Of a stretch of 64,000 nucleotides of DNA, positions 30,572-41,307 are shown one piece after another. The notes under the pieces were generated by a model. The model did not search any database, was not told where the DNA came from, and was given only the letters and a program-made list of their open reading frames with translations. Made by a program: the position numbers and the translations under genes. Location: positions 2,434,915 to 2,498,914 of the forward strand of contig CM036252.1 in NCBI GenBank assembly GCA_020698575.1, given 5' to 3'. Position 1 is the first letter of the stretch, and each line of letters starts with the position of its first letter. This DNA comes from Bostrychus sinensis. Taxonomy: Eukaryota; Chordata; Actinopteri; Gobiiformes; Eleotridae.

Positions 30572-32373
30572 AGGAAGTAGCACCCTTCACACGACAGGAG
30601 ACTGAGTACAAAAACAAAACACGAGACTGAGGTTTAGATAAAACTGAACTGTGTTAAATTCATAATAAAAACTCATTTATCTGAAGATAACAATGATAAC
30701 TGTGTTAAATGTAAATGTTGTGTTTTCAGAGAGAGAGCAGAGTCCAGTTTATTCCACAGTGAAAACACAAGAAGACCTCTGTTACTCTACTGTCACCATC
30801 AACTCACACCAGACCAGAGGTAAGACCAGGACTAGACCAGGACTACCCCAGACCAGAGGTAAGACCAGGACTAGACCAGGACTACACCAGACCAGAGGTA
30901 AGACCAGGACTAGACCAGGACTACACCAGACCAGAGGTAAGACCAGGACTAGACCAGGACTACACCAGACCAGAGGTAAGACCGGGACTAGACCAGGACT
31001 ACACCAGACCAGAGGTAAGACCGGGACTAGACCAGGACTACACCAGACCAGAGGTAAGACCGGGACTAGACCAGGACTACACCAGACCAGAGGTAAGACC
31101 GGGACTAGACCAGGACTACACCAGACCAGAGGTAAGACCGGGACTAGACCAGGACTACACCAGACCAGAGGTAAGACCGGGACTAGACCAGGACTACACC
31201 AGACCAGAGGTAAGACCGGGACTAGACCAGGACTACACCAGACCAGAGGTAAGACCAGGACTAGACCAGGACTACACCAGACCAGAGGTAAGACCAGGAC
31301 TAGACCAGGACTACACCAGACCAGAGGTAAGACCGGGACTAGACCAGGACTACACCAGACCAGAGGTAACACCAGGATTAGACCAGGACTACACCAGACC
31401 AGAGGTAAGACCAGGACTAGACCAGGACTACACCAGACCAGAGGTAACACCAGGACTAGACCAGGACTACACCAGACCAGAGGTAAGACCAGGACTAGAC
31501 CAGGACTACACCAGACCAGAAGTAACACCAAGACTAGACCTGGACTACACCAGACCAGAGGTAAGACCAGGACTAGACCAGGTCTAAATAACATTTCTCT
31601 CTCTTGTGTTCCAGGTCCAGGTCCAGGTCCAGGTCCAGGTCCAGGTCCAGGTCTGGCCTCAGCTCAGAGACTCACAGGTGACTCATTAGAACTGCAGGCG
31701 CCCTCTAGAGGCCGTATTTACCAAAGTATTAAAGTCTTTAAAACTCATCAAACCGGTTCAGATCTGGACCAAATCCTAAAATCTGAGCTGGGAAATGTAG
31801 TTCATACAGAAAAACTACGAGTGAAAACAAGATGGCGGCGTCACTAACAACACTGTTAAATATTCCATTCACTCTTTAATCAGAGGTCACATGATCAACA
31901 CAAAATGGCCGACTTCTCCTTTACTTTGGAGAAAAAAAAAAAATTTGTTAAACATTAAGCATTAGTTAAGATTTAGTTAAATATTAGTTAAGCGTTAGTT
32001 AAGTATTAGTAAAGAGTTTTTACAAAGCATTACATCAACATTAATAAACACCACTGAGTTATAAACATGTTATTAATGTTTCACTCTTGAGTAATAAGCT
32101 CATGTAAATCAGAGCAAAAGTATTATTATCAATGTTACTTCAGTATCTACAAATGTTTTCTTTACTAGATTATGTTAATTACATATTTATTAATGCTTTA
32201 AAGTGTTATGTTTATTTTTAATGAAAGAGATGAATGTTTGATTTTATTTCATGTTGTGAGCAGATCCAGACGTCGTCTATTCTTCAGTGAACGGAGTCCG
32301 GCCCCGAGACCAAAGAAAGGACAGAAGAAAACCAGGACCTGAGCCCAGAGACCAGGACTTAAACCAGATCTAA
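26747..32373 (+). CDS. Fc-receptor-like inhibitory receptor, gene B
   Basis: Exons: 26747-26771 (MALLRWLL), a mini-exon starting at 27706, 28737-28988 (Ig domain 1, SLSCEDSSGNW to SGTYWCES), 29281-29523 (Ig domain 2, SLSCKHH to DEGLYQCE), 29596-29751 (Pro/Ser stalk, membrane helix of Leu/Val repeats, then basic RRCQRQR), 30084-30185 (VTYSDL ITIM), 30730-30819 (VYSTV and LCYSTV), 31615-31677 (Gly-Pro repeat) and 32264-32373 (VVYSSV, stop 32371-32373). Except around the mini-exon, junctions are phase 1, so exons can be skipped in frame. It is a paralogue of gene A with four tyrosine motifs, expected to signal inhibition through SH2 phosphatases. The leader mini-exon runs into a 29-bp minisatellite that has removed the normal donor. 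Skipping that exon still leaves an open frame but a very short leader. Confidence 0.78.
27722..28562. repeat. 29-bp minisatellite, about 29 copies
   Basis: Units of ctactactgtgtcagtaaac plus accttagct. The array starts inside the leader mini-exon of gene B and fills the rest of that intron. Each unit carries tcagtaaac, a weak 5' splice-site-like string. The equivalent intron of gene A is only 113 bp and non-repetitive. Confidence 0.95.
29001..29228. repeat. 20-bp minisatellite in gene B intron, about 11 copies
   Basis: Units of ttagcatcactgagctaatg with a c/t variant, between the two Ig-domain exons of gene B. Absent from gene A, whose corresponding intron is 640 bp of unique sequence. Confidence 0.95.
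30493..30570. repeat. (CA)n microsatellite, gene B
   Basis: CA run of about 36 units, the counterpart of 8098-8193 in gene A. Confidence 0.95.
30806..31586 (+). repeat. 39-bp splice-donor minisatellite, gene B (20 units)
   Basis: Twenty 39-bp units, most carrying cagag|gtaaga. Three carry the weaker gtaaca, and in one of these the flanking g is changed to a (aagtaaca). The first copy is the donor of the double-ITIM exon (end 30819). The array reads through as HQTRGKTRTRPGL-type repeats. The interval 30820-31614 to the next acceptor is 795 bp, a multiple of three without stops. The same arrangement holds in gene A with 13 units. Confidence 0.9.
31678..31847 (+). other. Open extension beyond the Gly-Pro exon of gene B
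   Basis: If the donor at 31678 is not used, the frame stays open for about 56 codons (DSLELQAPSRGRIYQ onwards, ending RWRRH) to a stop at 31845-31847. Gene A has the same extension (8946-9115). It would give an alternative C-terminus without the last ITIM. There is no nearby AATAAA, so use is uncertain. Confidence 0.3.
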
Positions 32374-33400
32374 ACCAGGATTATATCAGGAATAATCCAG
32401 GTCTAGACCAGGACTAAGCCCCGCCCACAAAACCAGGTTTATACCAGGTTTAAACCAGGACTAAGTCAGGACTAAACCAGAGTCTACCAGGACCTGGACT
32501 AAACCAGACCAGTATAAAACCAGGTCTAAACCAGGTCTGAACATGAAGAATGTGTTTTTCCCTCATAATCTGCCTGGTAACAGCTGACTCAGGGATAACT
32601 TATTTTTGTATTGGATATATTTATATTTTATATTTTCTGAACAGAACTTACTTGAATACTTTACGTTTACCCAAGTACAGTAAAAATATTTTTTATCACT
32701 CACCTCACAGCCAGGTCACAGCTTTGTAGTAGTAGTAGTAGTAGCAGTTTGTAGTAGCGCTCATTTTTGGGTATCTCCCTCTTGTGGTGCAACGAGGAAC
32801 TACTTTTAACTTGAACTGAAATCTGTGTCTGGAGCACAGTATTTATGTTTTTAAAGGAATACAATAAATATGAAATAATAAGATATGAAATAAAAAGACA
32901 AAATGAAAGCACCATCATATTAAATGTAGGCAGTGACCTTTTAAAGACAAAATATTTTAAACTTATTCATAAACATTACCTGTTATTCTCACATTTTGCT
33001 GTGCTGCAATTGCAATATATATATAGATTACTTTTTTTTTAAGCACATATTTTGACTGTTTGTACTTGTGTGCTGTATTTTTGTAGTAAAGCTACTTTTT
33101 CTCGAGTACTGATGTTGAGAATTTCTTCCTCGTTTGGCCACAGCTGAAGAGAAACCACACAGCTCAGACAGACACAAGGAGCCACAGCGCCCCCTGCTGC
33201 TCACAGGACTGAACTCCTGCTGCAGTCTCTCTCACACTGACAAAACAAAACCATAAGCCAGGTTTATTTATTTTTTCCTTCAGAAAATACACATTTAGGT
33301 AAAGTTAAAATGAATGAATGATGATCTACATCTTTAATGAATCTGATAAAGAATCTGTAACTGATAAAGACCAGGCCTGTTATATGGGGCACATGTTTTA
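32374..33400. other. 3' flank of gene B, duplicated with gene A
   Basis: From about 32548 to 33395 it is nearly identical to 10897-11780, including the short AGT tract, the CTCF-like motif (33181-33203) and the caggtttatttattttttcc block. It contains the degenerate ccaggactaaac 12-bp repeat at 32360-32540. No separate gene was seen. Confidence 0.65.
33181..33203 (-). promoter_or_regulatory. CTCF-like motif, 3' of gene B
   Basis: Identical to the motif at 11551-11573, placing the same potential insulator behind each paralogue. Another match to the core (ccagggggcgctg) is at 35531-35543. Confidence 0.5.
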
Positions 33401-34158
33401 AAGCGTTTGAATCCAAATAATAAACAGAAAGAAAATAAAAAGGACCAAAATAAAACAGTAGTAGACAAACACATCTACAAGATAGCAAAAAGTGGGACAA
33501 GTTGTGCACTTTGGTGGGACAAAGACTCGAGAAATAAAAGTTTGGCCTATCTAACTTACCAACTCACTGAGATACACGCTGCTGCAGGTTAGGGCCTAAA
33601 AAACATGTTACGTGCTGTTTTTATCCCGAAAACACACATTTTGCAAAGTAATGTCTTGTACTGAGATTTTCTACTGAAACTAAATTCACTGGAATTAAAA
33701 AGATGGCTGTGCAGTGTGACCAAAAGCGGGACAGGTGGTTCCCCCGGGGCAGGGCAGAGGAGCAGAACATGGCCGCGGTGAGAAGTTTACCTGTGTTACC
33801 TGCCACGCCTTTTAATGCAGCGCAGGCTGCAGGAAGCTTTGATACTGACCCGCCCACTACAGCTACGGCAACACCTCTAGGACACAAAGACGAGCACCGA
33901 CTCAGCTCAAGCTTCTGGCCGGCTCGTGTGCCCGTCCATGGTTTTAACAACAGTAAAGTCCCTCTGACGTCCCACGTTACCACCGCATTCAAACAAACCC
34001 ACTTTTTCTTTCACAAGTCTTTGTACGACGGCTTCTGCTGCTGTCCCTGCTCACAAATAACAACAGAGAACTCATTTAAAGCCTTGATCCAACTAACTCT
34101 TATTTTATCTTCTTCCACTTATTCCCATTAGGGGTCAGGATACAGGAGCCTGTCCCAG
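33400..34158. other. Intergenic with inverted repeat copy
   Basis: Open frames on both strands at 33620-34130 overlap each other and have no splice framing or domain. The part at 33940-34090 is the reverse complement of the repeat at 441-660. No gene supported. Confidence 0.5.
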
Positions 34159-34884
34159 TACGGTATTTTCCAGACTATAAGTCACACTGTTTTCCATCGT
34201 CTGGCCAGGGGTGCGACGTATACTCAGGTGTGACTTATATATTAAAATATTTCAGGTGTTGGTTAGAGGGCGCTCTAGGCTTGTGTCCCAGCATCTGCTG
34301 CACCTGTACCACTGACAATTTAAAATGTAAACATTACCACTAACAACTTAGGCTATAAAGACAACTGAGAAAGAGCGGAATAATTGGAAATGGAACTGAT
34401 GCTGAGTCTGACGACAGCCACGCAGAGGAGGAAGCGGCGCTTCGTCTACCTCCGGAGTTGGCGGAGTTGTTCAGAAGCGACACCGAGGATGAAGAATTTA
34501 AAGGATTTAGCGATTAGGAGTGAGATGGTGAGTTTGGTGAACTTGTTATATTATGTTCTTTATGCTATAGTTATGTGAATAACTGTTAATATATTACGTT
34601 AACATACGAGACACCTATTCAGTTCGTTGTTTATGCTTCATGGAGCTGAATAACCATCAATGTGTTACGTTAGCATAGCGCACACCTATTCAGCTGTTGT
34701 TCTCTATTCTATTATTACTATAACTTGCCTTTCAACATGAAATGTCTGTTCTTGGTGTCGGATTTTGTAAAATAAATTTCCCCCAAAAAATGTGACTTAT
34801 ATACGTTTTTTTCTTCTTGATTATGCATTTTTTGGCTAGTGCCACTTATAGTCCGGAGCCACTTATAGTCCAGAAAATATGGTA
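34159..34884 (+). mobile_element. pogo/Tc1-like DNA element remnant
   Basis: Ends are TA-flanked inverted repeats: left cggtattttccagactataa, right (reverse complement) ccatattttctggactataa. Inside, about 34386-34519 reads on the plus strand LRLPPELAELFRSDTEDEEF then KGFSD and a stop, an acidic tail resembling the C-terminus of pogo-type (CENP-B/POGK-like) transposases. The catalytic core is absent. The TA flanks fit the Tc1/mariner/pogo group; the exact family is a guess. Confidence 0.65.
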
Positions 34885-36146
34885 ATGTTTTATCAGTTTT
34901 TTGTTCTTCACATGCTTTATTGTTGTTTTTATCATTTTCAAAATGGTTTCCATTTGGTTTATTTTGTGTCCATTTTGTTGAGTACGTTGTATTTGCCAAG
35001 CATCATTATAACCTGTGTCAGAAGGGAAAGGTCTTTTGGTGTGGTTGATTTGTCAAAATTAAAAAAAAGTCCGTTCCTGTTTTGTTGTTGTGTAAGCAGA
35101 GATTTTTACTGTAGCTGCACTGATGTTTCCTGTTCTGTTACAAAAATCACACTTGAAATCTATATATTTTTTTCTTTTTATTTGAATCATTCCAGAGTTG
35201 TTTTTTTTTTCTGGATAAACATTATGAAGGATTATGAATAACACCAGTCACATGAAGTGTTTTACTGATCCTCGTGTTGTAGTTTTACTGTGAGCTGATT
35301 GGCTGCTGGTGTCATGTGACCTGCAGGTCTTTTCTGTTCATTTATCCAGGACTTGATCTGTTTATGCAGCGTTTCCTTCAGACAAATATGAAAATCAGGT
35401 TTTATCATGACTTTTATGCAAAAAAATAAAATAAAGAATTATTCCAGTATTATTGTGTCTGTGTCTTTTATTTGAAGAAAGAAAGGATCACACAAGACTT
35501 CTGCTACCATGTGTTCCTCTGTGCAGCCTCCAGGGGGCGCTGTTTCTTTACTTATGCAGTTCAGTGCACAGTGTGTCTGTCAGGGCCAGATTTATCCAAT
35601 GTTTGCAGAAATGAATAAGACGAGCTAAAAGTGGCACAGCTGAGGTTAATGAATCTGTAAAACCAGGCATTTTCTCCAAATTCACGGCAGTGGAAAATGC
35701 AAATGAAATCGTTTAGCGGTCGCTGTTTGATTTATCAGGACTACAGGAGCTAAATCTGCTGTAACTTTATCACACTGCAGGAGGAAAGAGTTCAGCTTTC
35801 AGTGCACAGATAGGGCGTGGGAAATACGTTTTAATGCTTTAACAGGGCTCATTCACTAAGAAACTATCATGTGTTACTATAATAATACTTTAATGAGCTC
35901 CAGTGAAACCGACTGGACTGGTTTACTCAGTACAGGGAGGGAGAGTGTAGACTGCCCGTCTGTGCGTAGAGACAACACACACAGCACTGTCTCAGGTGCT
36001 TTAGAGGAGAGTTAGGCTGTTTACTGAGGACCACAGCAACTACAGAGCTCTCTCTGGGCTTCACTCTCTGCTCTGGACAGGACACAGCGGCAAAACGTCA
36101 AGTTAAAGGTTCATGAGGTCACACGAACTGACACAGGACAGCTCAG

Positions 36147-36183
<37 letters not shown>

Positions 36184-36250
36184 GAGTAGTGGTAGTAGTA
36201 ATAGTAGTAGAGATTATTTTGAGCATATAATAAGTAAAATCATATTTAGA
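34885..36250. other. Intergenic; (AGT)n at 36147-36200
   Basis: No gene supported. A CTCF-like core lies at 35531-35543. An imperfect AGT microsatellite occupies 36147-36200. Several AATAAA strings near 35430 do not follow any recognised gene. Confidence 0.5.
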
Positions 36251-36251
36251 C

Positions 36252-36530
36252 ATACACAATTCAATTCAGTTTTATTTGTATAGACCAGTATCGCATCAAA
36301 AGTCGCCTCCAAGGGCTTCACAAACAGTTGATCAAACATAAACACACAATCAACACAAACAATAACTACACTAAACTAAACAGACCCAGGACACTCCTGT
36401 CCTTAGACCCTCCTTCTCGGTAAGGAAAAACTCCTAAAAAAACAGCTATGGGAAAAAAGAAGAAACCTTATGGAGCCCATATTGAAGGAGAGATCCTCTC
36501 CCAGGACGGACAGGCAATGCACAGTGTGCA
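36252..36530. repeat. Fish retroposon tail (caattcagttttatttgtat type)
   Basis: Begins ttcaattcagttttatttgt and contains ggtaaggaaaaactcctaaa and aagaaaccttatggagcc. These are hallmarks of a very common teleost interspersed repeat derived from a LINE 3' end. No coding sequence. Confidence 0.6.
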
Positions 36531-36547
36531 CATATATAGAATAAAGA

Positions 36548-37208
36548 TCTGCTTTAGACCTGGTTTAGCCCTGATTTAAACCTGGTTTAGACCTGGTTTA
36601 GTCCTGGTTTAGACCTGGTTTAGCCCTGGTTTAGCCCTGATTTAGACCTCGTTTAGTCCTGGTTTAGTCCTGGTTTAGGCCTAGTTTAGGCCTAGTTTAG
36701 GCCTAGTTTAGTCCTGGTTTAGCCCTGGTTTAGGCCTGGTTTAGACCTGGTTTAGCCCTGGTTTAGTCCTGGTTTAGGCCTAGTTTAGTCCTGGTTTAGG
36801 CCTAGTTTAGGCCTAGTTTAGTCCTGGTTTAGCCCTGGTTTAGGCCTGGTTTAGTCCTGGTTTAGTCCTGGTTTAGCCCTGGTTTAGGCCTGGTTTAGAC
36901 CTGGTTTAGCCCTGGTTTAGTCCTGGTTTAGGCCTGGTTTAGGCCTGATTTAGCCCTGGTTTAGTCCTGGTTTAGGCCTAGTTTAGGCCTAGTTTAGTCC
37001 TGGTTTAGGCCTAGTTTAGGCCTAGTTTAGTCCTGGTTTAGCCCTGGTTTAGGCCTGGTTTAGACCTGGTTTAGCCCTGGTTTAGTCCTGGTTTAGGCCT
37101 GGTTTAGTCCTGGTTTAGTCCTGGGTTAGCCTTGGTTTAGTCCTGGTTTAGACCTGGTTTAGAGCAGGTTTAGGCCTGGTTTAGATCTGGTTTAGCCCTG
37201 GTTTAGAC
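36548..37208. repeat. 12-bp minisatellite ggtttagtcct/ggtttaggcct
   Basis: About 55 units of a 12-bp repeat, ctggtttagncc with a variable position, giving interleaved variants (tagtcct, tagacct, taggcct, tagccct). On the opposite strand it equals the ccaggactaaac unit found in genes A and B, so the same satellite core occurs in several places and in both orientations. Confidence 0.95.
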
Positions 37209-37209
37209 C

Positions 37210-40200
37210 TCGGCCCCATGGGCACCACCTTGGCACACTTGGGGGCAGCCCGTTTCGACTGCACACAAAAAAGTTGGCTTGTTTTGGACAACATGGTCTC
37301 AGAGTCTATGGGTCTGGCACCCTCCTGAGAGAGTTGGTCTTTGGACTCTGATCAAGTTTTTTCTAAAGTGGCTAGAGCCACGATTTTGAAACATGTCACA
37401 GCCGGAGCCATGCCCAGCCGGTCTGAGGTGGTCCAGGGCCCCTGGGACCTACGTCGGCCCTGCGCTTGGCCTGACATTTGGCATACTTTTGAATGGCAAA
37501 ATTTGATAGGGAAAATGAATGGGAATTGATACCCAATTGTCACGTGATTAAACGGTCATATCTCTGCCAAAATGTATCCTTTTGGCACCAAATTTGCACC
37601 ATACACCCTTCTCTAGAGTTCCTCTGCACCCCTCAAAGGCCCAGGCACAGCTCCACCTGGAAATCTACTTAGGCTATTTGGGGTGTTTTAAGTTCATTTT
37701 TGACAGGTACGGACAAAGTGGCCTGGCAGAGAGGCATCCATTGTGAAATTATAATTTTCTGACATAAAATTACCTTATACTTGAAAGTAGATTTTATCAT
37801 TATTTGACAATTGGGTTCCAGGGTGGGTTCCCATTTGTCACTGGACCAAAGTGTCACTTTGATGGATGAACCTGTGACAAACACAGGAACCCACCCTGGA
37901 ACGCAATTGTCAATTTAAAAAAAATTGACAATGGGCATCTCAGAACATTGGTGTCCAGGGTTCCCATTTGTCAGTATAGATTTAAACAGTCCCCAAGTTG
38001 CAAAGAGCCTCCTCCACCCTGCTACACCCTCCCAGGAGGCTCCTCCGCCCTCCTTTACCATCAATGGCGCTCGCAAATACTTTTGTTCCAAGCCCACGCC
38101 TTAAGGTCCATTTTGTCAAAAAGTGACCTTTTTGTCATGTTCCCTTGGCCTAGTGACAAAAGGGAACATTTTTGACAATTGACAATACGGTCCCATTTGT
38201 CAGAAAGTGGTCATTTTGTCTCTTGCTTATGACAAAAAAGGACATAATAGCATTTGTCAGAATATGGCCCAAATTTTAAATCCACAGTGCTCCTGGTACT
38301 CCAGACTGAAAATTGTATAAAAATGAATGGGAATTGATACCCATTTGTCTCCTAATTAAAGGGTTGTATCTTGGGCAAAATGTGTCCTTTGGCCACGAAA
38401 CTTGCACTGTACACCTCTTTCCATGGGCCCTCTGTACCCCTAAAAGGACTAGGCACAGCTCCACCTGGAAATCTACTTAGCTTATTTGGGGTGTTTTAGG
38501 GTTATTTTTGAGGGTCCAGGCAAAGTGGCATGGCCTAGCAGTGCTCAGCTTAAAATTTAAATTTTCTGTCATAAAATGACTTTTTACTTGAAAGGAGCTT
38601 TTTTTCAGAATTTGACAATTGGGCTCCAGGGTGGGTTCCCATTTGTCACCAGGTAATCCATCAAAGTGACACTTTGGTCTAATGATAAATGAGAACCCTA
38701 ACCAGCCTACAATTGTCAATGGCCACAGTGCATATGGTACTCCCCATTGAAAATTGACAGACTGAAATTTTTCTAAGTCCAAACTGCATATGGTACTCTG
38801 CACTCAAATTTGGCTAAGTGCCTATGGTACTCCAGACTGAAATTGAGGTAAGTGCCTATGGTACTCCAGACTGAAATTGAGGTAAGTGCCTATGGTACTC
38901 CAGCAGAGACTCCCCCCACTCTCCATGTGCCTCTTTGGGAAAACATTCACTGACACTGGGGTAGTAGCCAGGACCTTGCTGCAAAAGTGAAAATTGGGAT
39001 CCAGGGTTGGGTTCCCGTTTGTCACAAGTTCACCCCCAGGGCCGTGCACTGTCTGTCAGATACCAGAACCATGATTTGAAGGTCTTTCAGTTTTGAAAAG
39101 CAGACCGCTTGAAATCCTGATGAAGGTCCCCCAGAACTTACCCACTTAGAGCCACTTGTGTAAGCAGCTTGACCTCAGCCCAGGCTGAAATCACGCTGAA
39201 AAAAAGAAAATTGGGTCACTTTTTGACAATCAAGGACTCGACTTTGGGTGATTCCCATTTGTCAAAAATGGTCCTTTTTGTCAATAGACCAAGGGGAAAT
39301 GACAAAAATTGTCATTTTGACACATGGGAAGGCATGACATGTGACATGTGAAATTGTCAAGTTGGCTGTCCTTAGCCACTAGTGATAAAAGGATGATTTT
39401 TTTGACAGAAATGGCACTTTGACTGTGGGGAGAACACACTGTCACATCCTCAGAGCTATTGGAACATATTTGTCCCAAAAGTGTTTTTTTTTTTTAAACA
39501 AAATCTCCACTGCAGACATGTTGAGCTTGATTTTGGTTCTGTGATGTTGGGGGCAGTTTAAATCTTTCGTGACAAATGGGAAACCTGAGCTCCCATGTTA
39601 TGGGTATGTTATTGTCAAATTTTGACAATTAGATAAAACAGTTCCCACTCTCCCAAGAGCCTCTTCCACACTGCTATACCCTTCTCCACCCTCCCAAGAT
39701 CTGCCTGGGGCCTCTAGCTAACCTCCACAACACTTGCATAATACTTTGTTCTTAGCCTGCACTCTCCAGCCTCCTAAGAGCTTCCTACACCGTGCAACAC
39801 CCTCCTTTGCACTCCTCTGCCCTCCAGGGTGCATCCAAAATCTGCTGGTATTAGCCTGAAAGTTCAATTCCCTTTGTCAAACATGTTCCTAGACCAAGGG
39901 AAATGACAAAAAGATCACTTTTTGACAAATGGGACCTTAAGGCGCGGGCTAAAGACTTAAGTATTGCGATTTGCCAAAAAGGCTCTTGGGAGGGTGGGGA
40001 CTGCTTAAAACATCATTGACAAATGGGAACCCTGAGACCCCATATTATGGGTTTCCAATTGTGAAATTTTGACAATTAGGAAACAATCCCAAGTATCAAA
40101 AATTTGACAATTGGAAACCCATAACATGGGGTCTTAGGGTTCCCATTTGTCAATGACATAAGAGATACTTTTTGGCAATTAAGAGGGCAAGGGCTACCCC

Positions 40201-41010
40201 TTAAACTTGTCAAAATCTCAAGTTGGCTCTCCTAAGCCATTAGTAATAAAATAATGATTTTTGGACAGAAATGGCACTCATATAGTGGGTTAGAACACAC
40301 TGTCACATCCTCAGAGCTATTGAAACATGTTTGTCCCAGAAGTGATTTCTGGACAAAATCTTCACTGCAGACGTGTTGGGCTTAGCCAGCAGGGCTCTTC
40401 CTCTTATTTTGGTGGCTCTGTGATGTTGGGGGCAGCATAGCAAGGCATAGCATGGTGTATGAGGGCATAGCAGGGTGTATGAGTGTGTAGGAGGGTGACT
40501 CAGTGATAAACCTCATTGGCCCCCATTGGTGCCCATTTGTCACAAAGTGACCTGTGACAAATCGGAACCTCTGAACTGTGACACACAGGAACCCGACCTT
40601 GAAAAAAAGTCCCATTGTTCATCCCCATTTGTTAAAAGGTTTCCCATGATGAGCGGGACCCTTTTGACAATTAAGGAACGAACTTTTGGGGATTCCACAT
40701 TTGTCAAAAAGTTTCCCATTTTACACTTGACAATCAGGGACCCGAAACCCAATCGTCTCTACCTCCATACCTCCAGACCTCCAGGCCTCTCACCCCACAC
40801 ACTCTGACCCAGCCACAGCACTCCTTACCTGGCTTAATCCACAGCCCCTGCACCCCCTCCTACCTCCAGGCTCCAGGATAACCCGGCCCTCCCTTTGGCC
40901 CCTGGTACTCCAGTGTATTACATTTAGAGTACCAGGGACAGGGACTGCCCAAAATGTCTGGACATACATTAGAGTACCAGAGGCCAGCCTGGTACTCCAG
41001 TGTATGTCAT
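37210..41010. repeat. Complex repeat block rich in cccatttgtca and its complement
   Basis: A gene-free 3.8-kb block in which cccatttgtca/tgacaaatggg, tttgacaatt and tggtactccag recur dozens of times in both orientations. A segment of about 360 bp at 37490-37865 is directly repeated at 38315-38665, and a 38-bp unit is tandem at 38815-38905. All open frames here are short and unframed. It looks like a decayed mobile element or nested satellite; I do not recognise the family. Confidence 0.7.
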
Positions 41011-41307
41011 TCAGAGTACTCTGAATTCATGTGGCCCGCCACCCGGTAGCTCAAAAAATATTTGGCTCAACTGCAATCAGATTTTCTTCCCCCTGGTGTA
41101 GTTGTTGGTGGTTAAATACATTAGCAATTTTCAAACTACACCTAGGGTTAGGGTTACTTTCCAACTTAATAAAGACATAACCAGGGATTTTTAATGGGAT
41201 TACACTCAACTCTCAATACACAAGGGACTTCATAAAAGCCCTTTAAGTTTGGCTTTAGTGTGTGAACTATGTCATTCTGATAAGAAATCACACAGTGGCC
41301 CACAATG

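Noticed and set aside
33621..34131. Long overlapping frames on both strands near 33.7-34.1 kb
   Set aside because: They overlap an interspersed repeat and each other, with no domain or splice framing.
36548..37208. Telomere-like repeat (ggtttag resembles ttaggg/tttaggg)
   Set aside because: The period is 12 bp with a variable tail and no consecutive telomere hexamers or heptamers.
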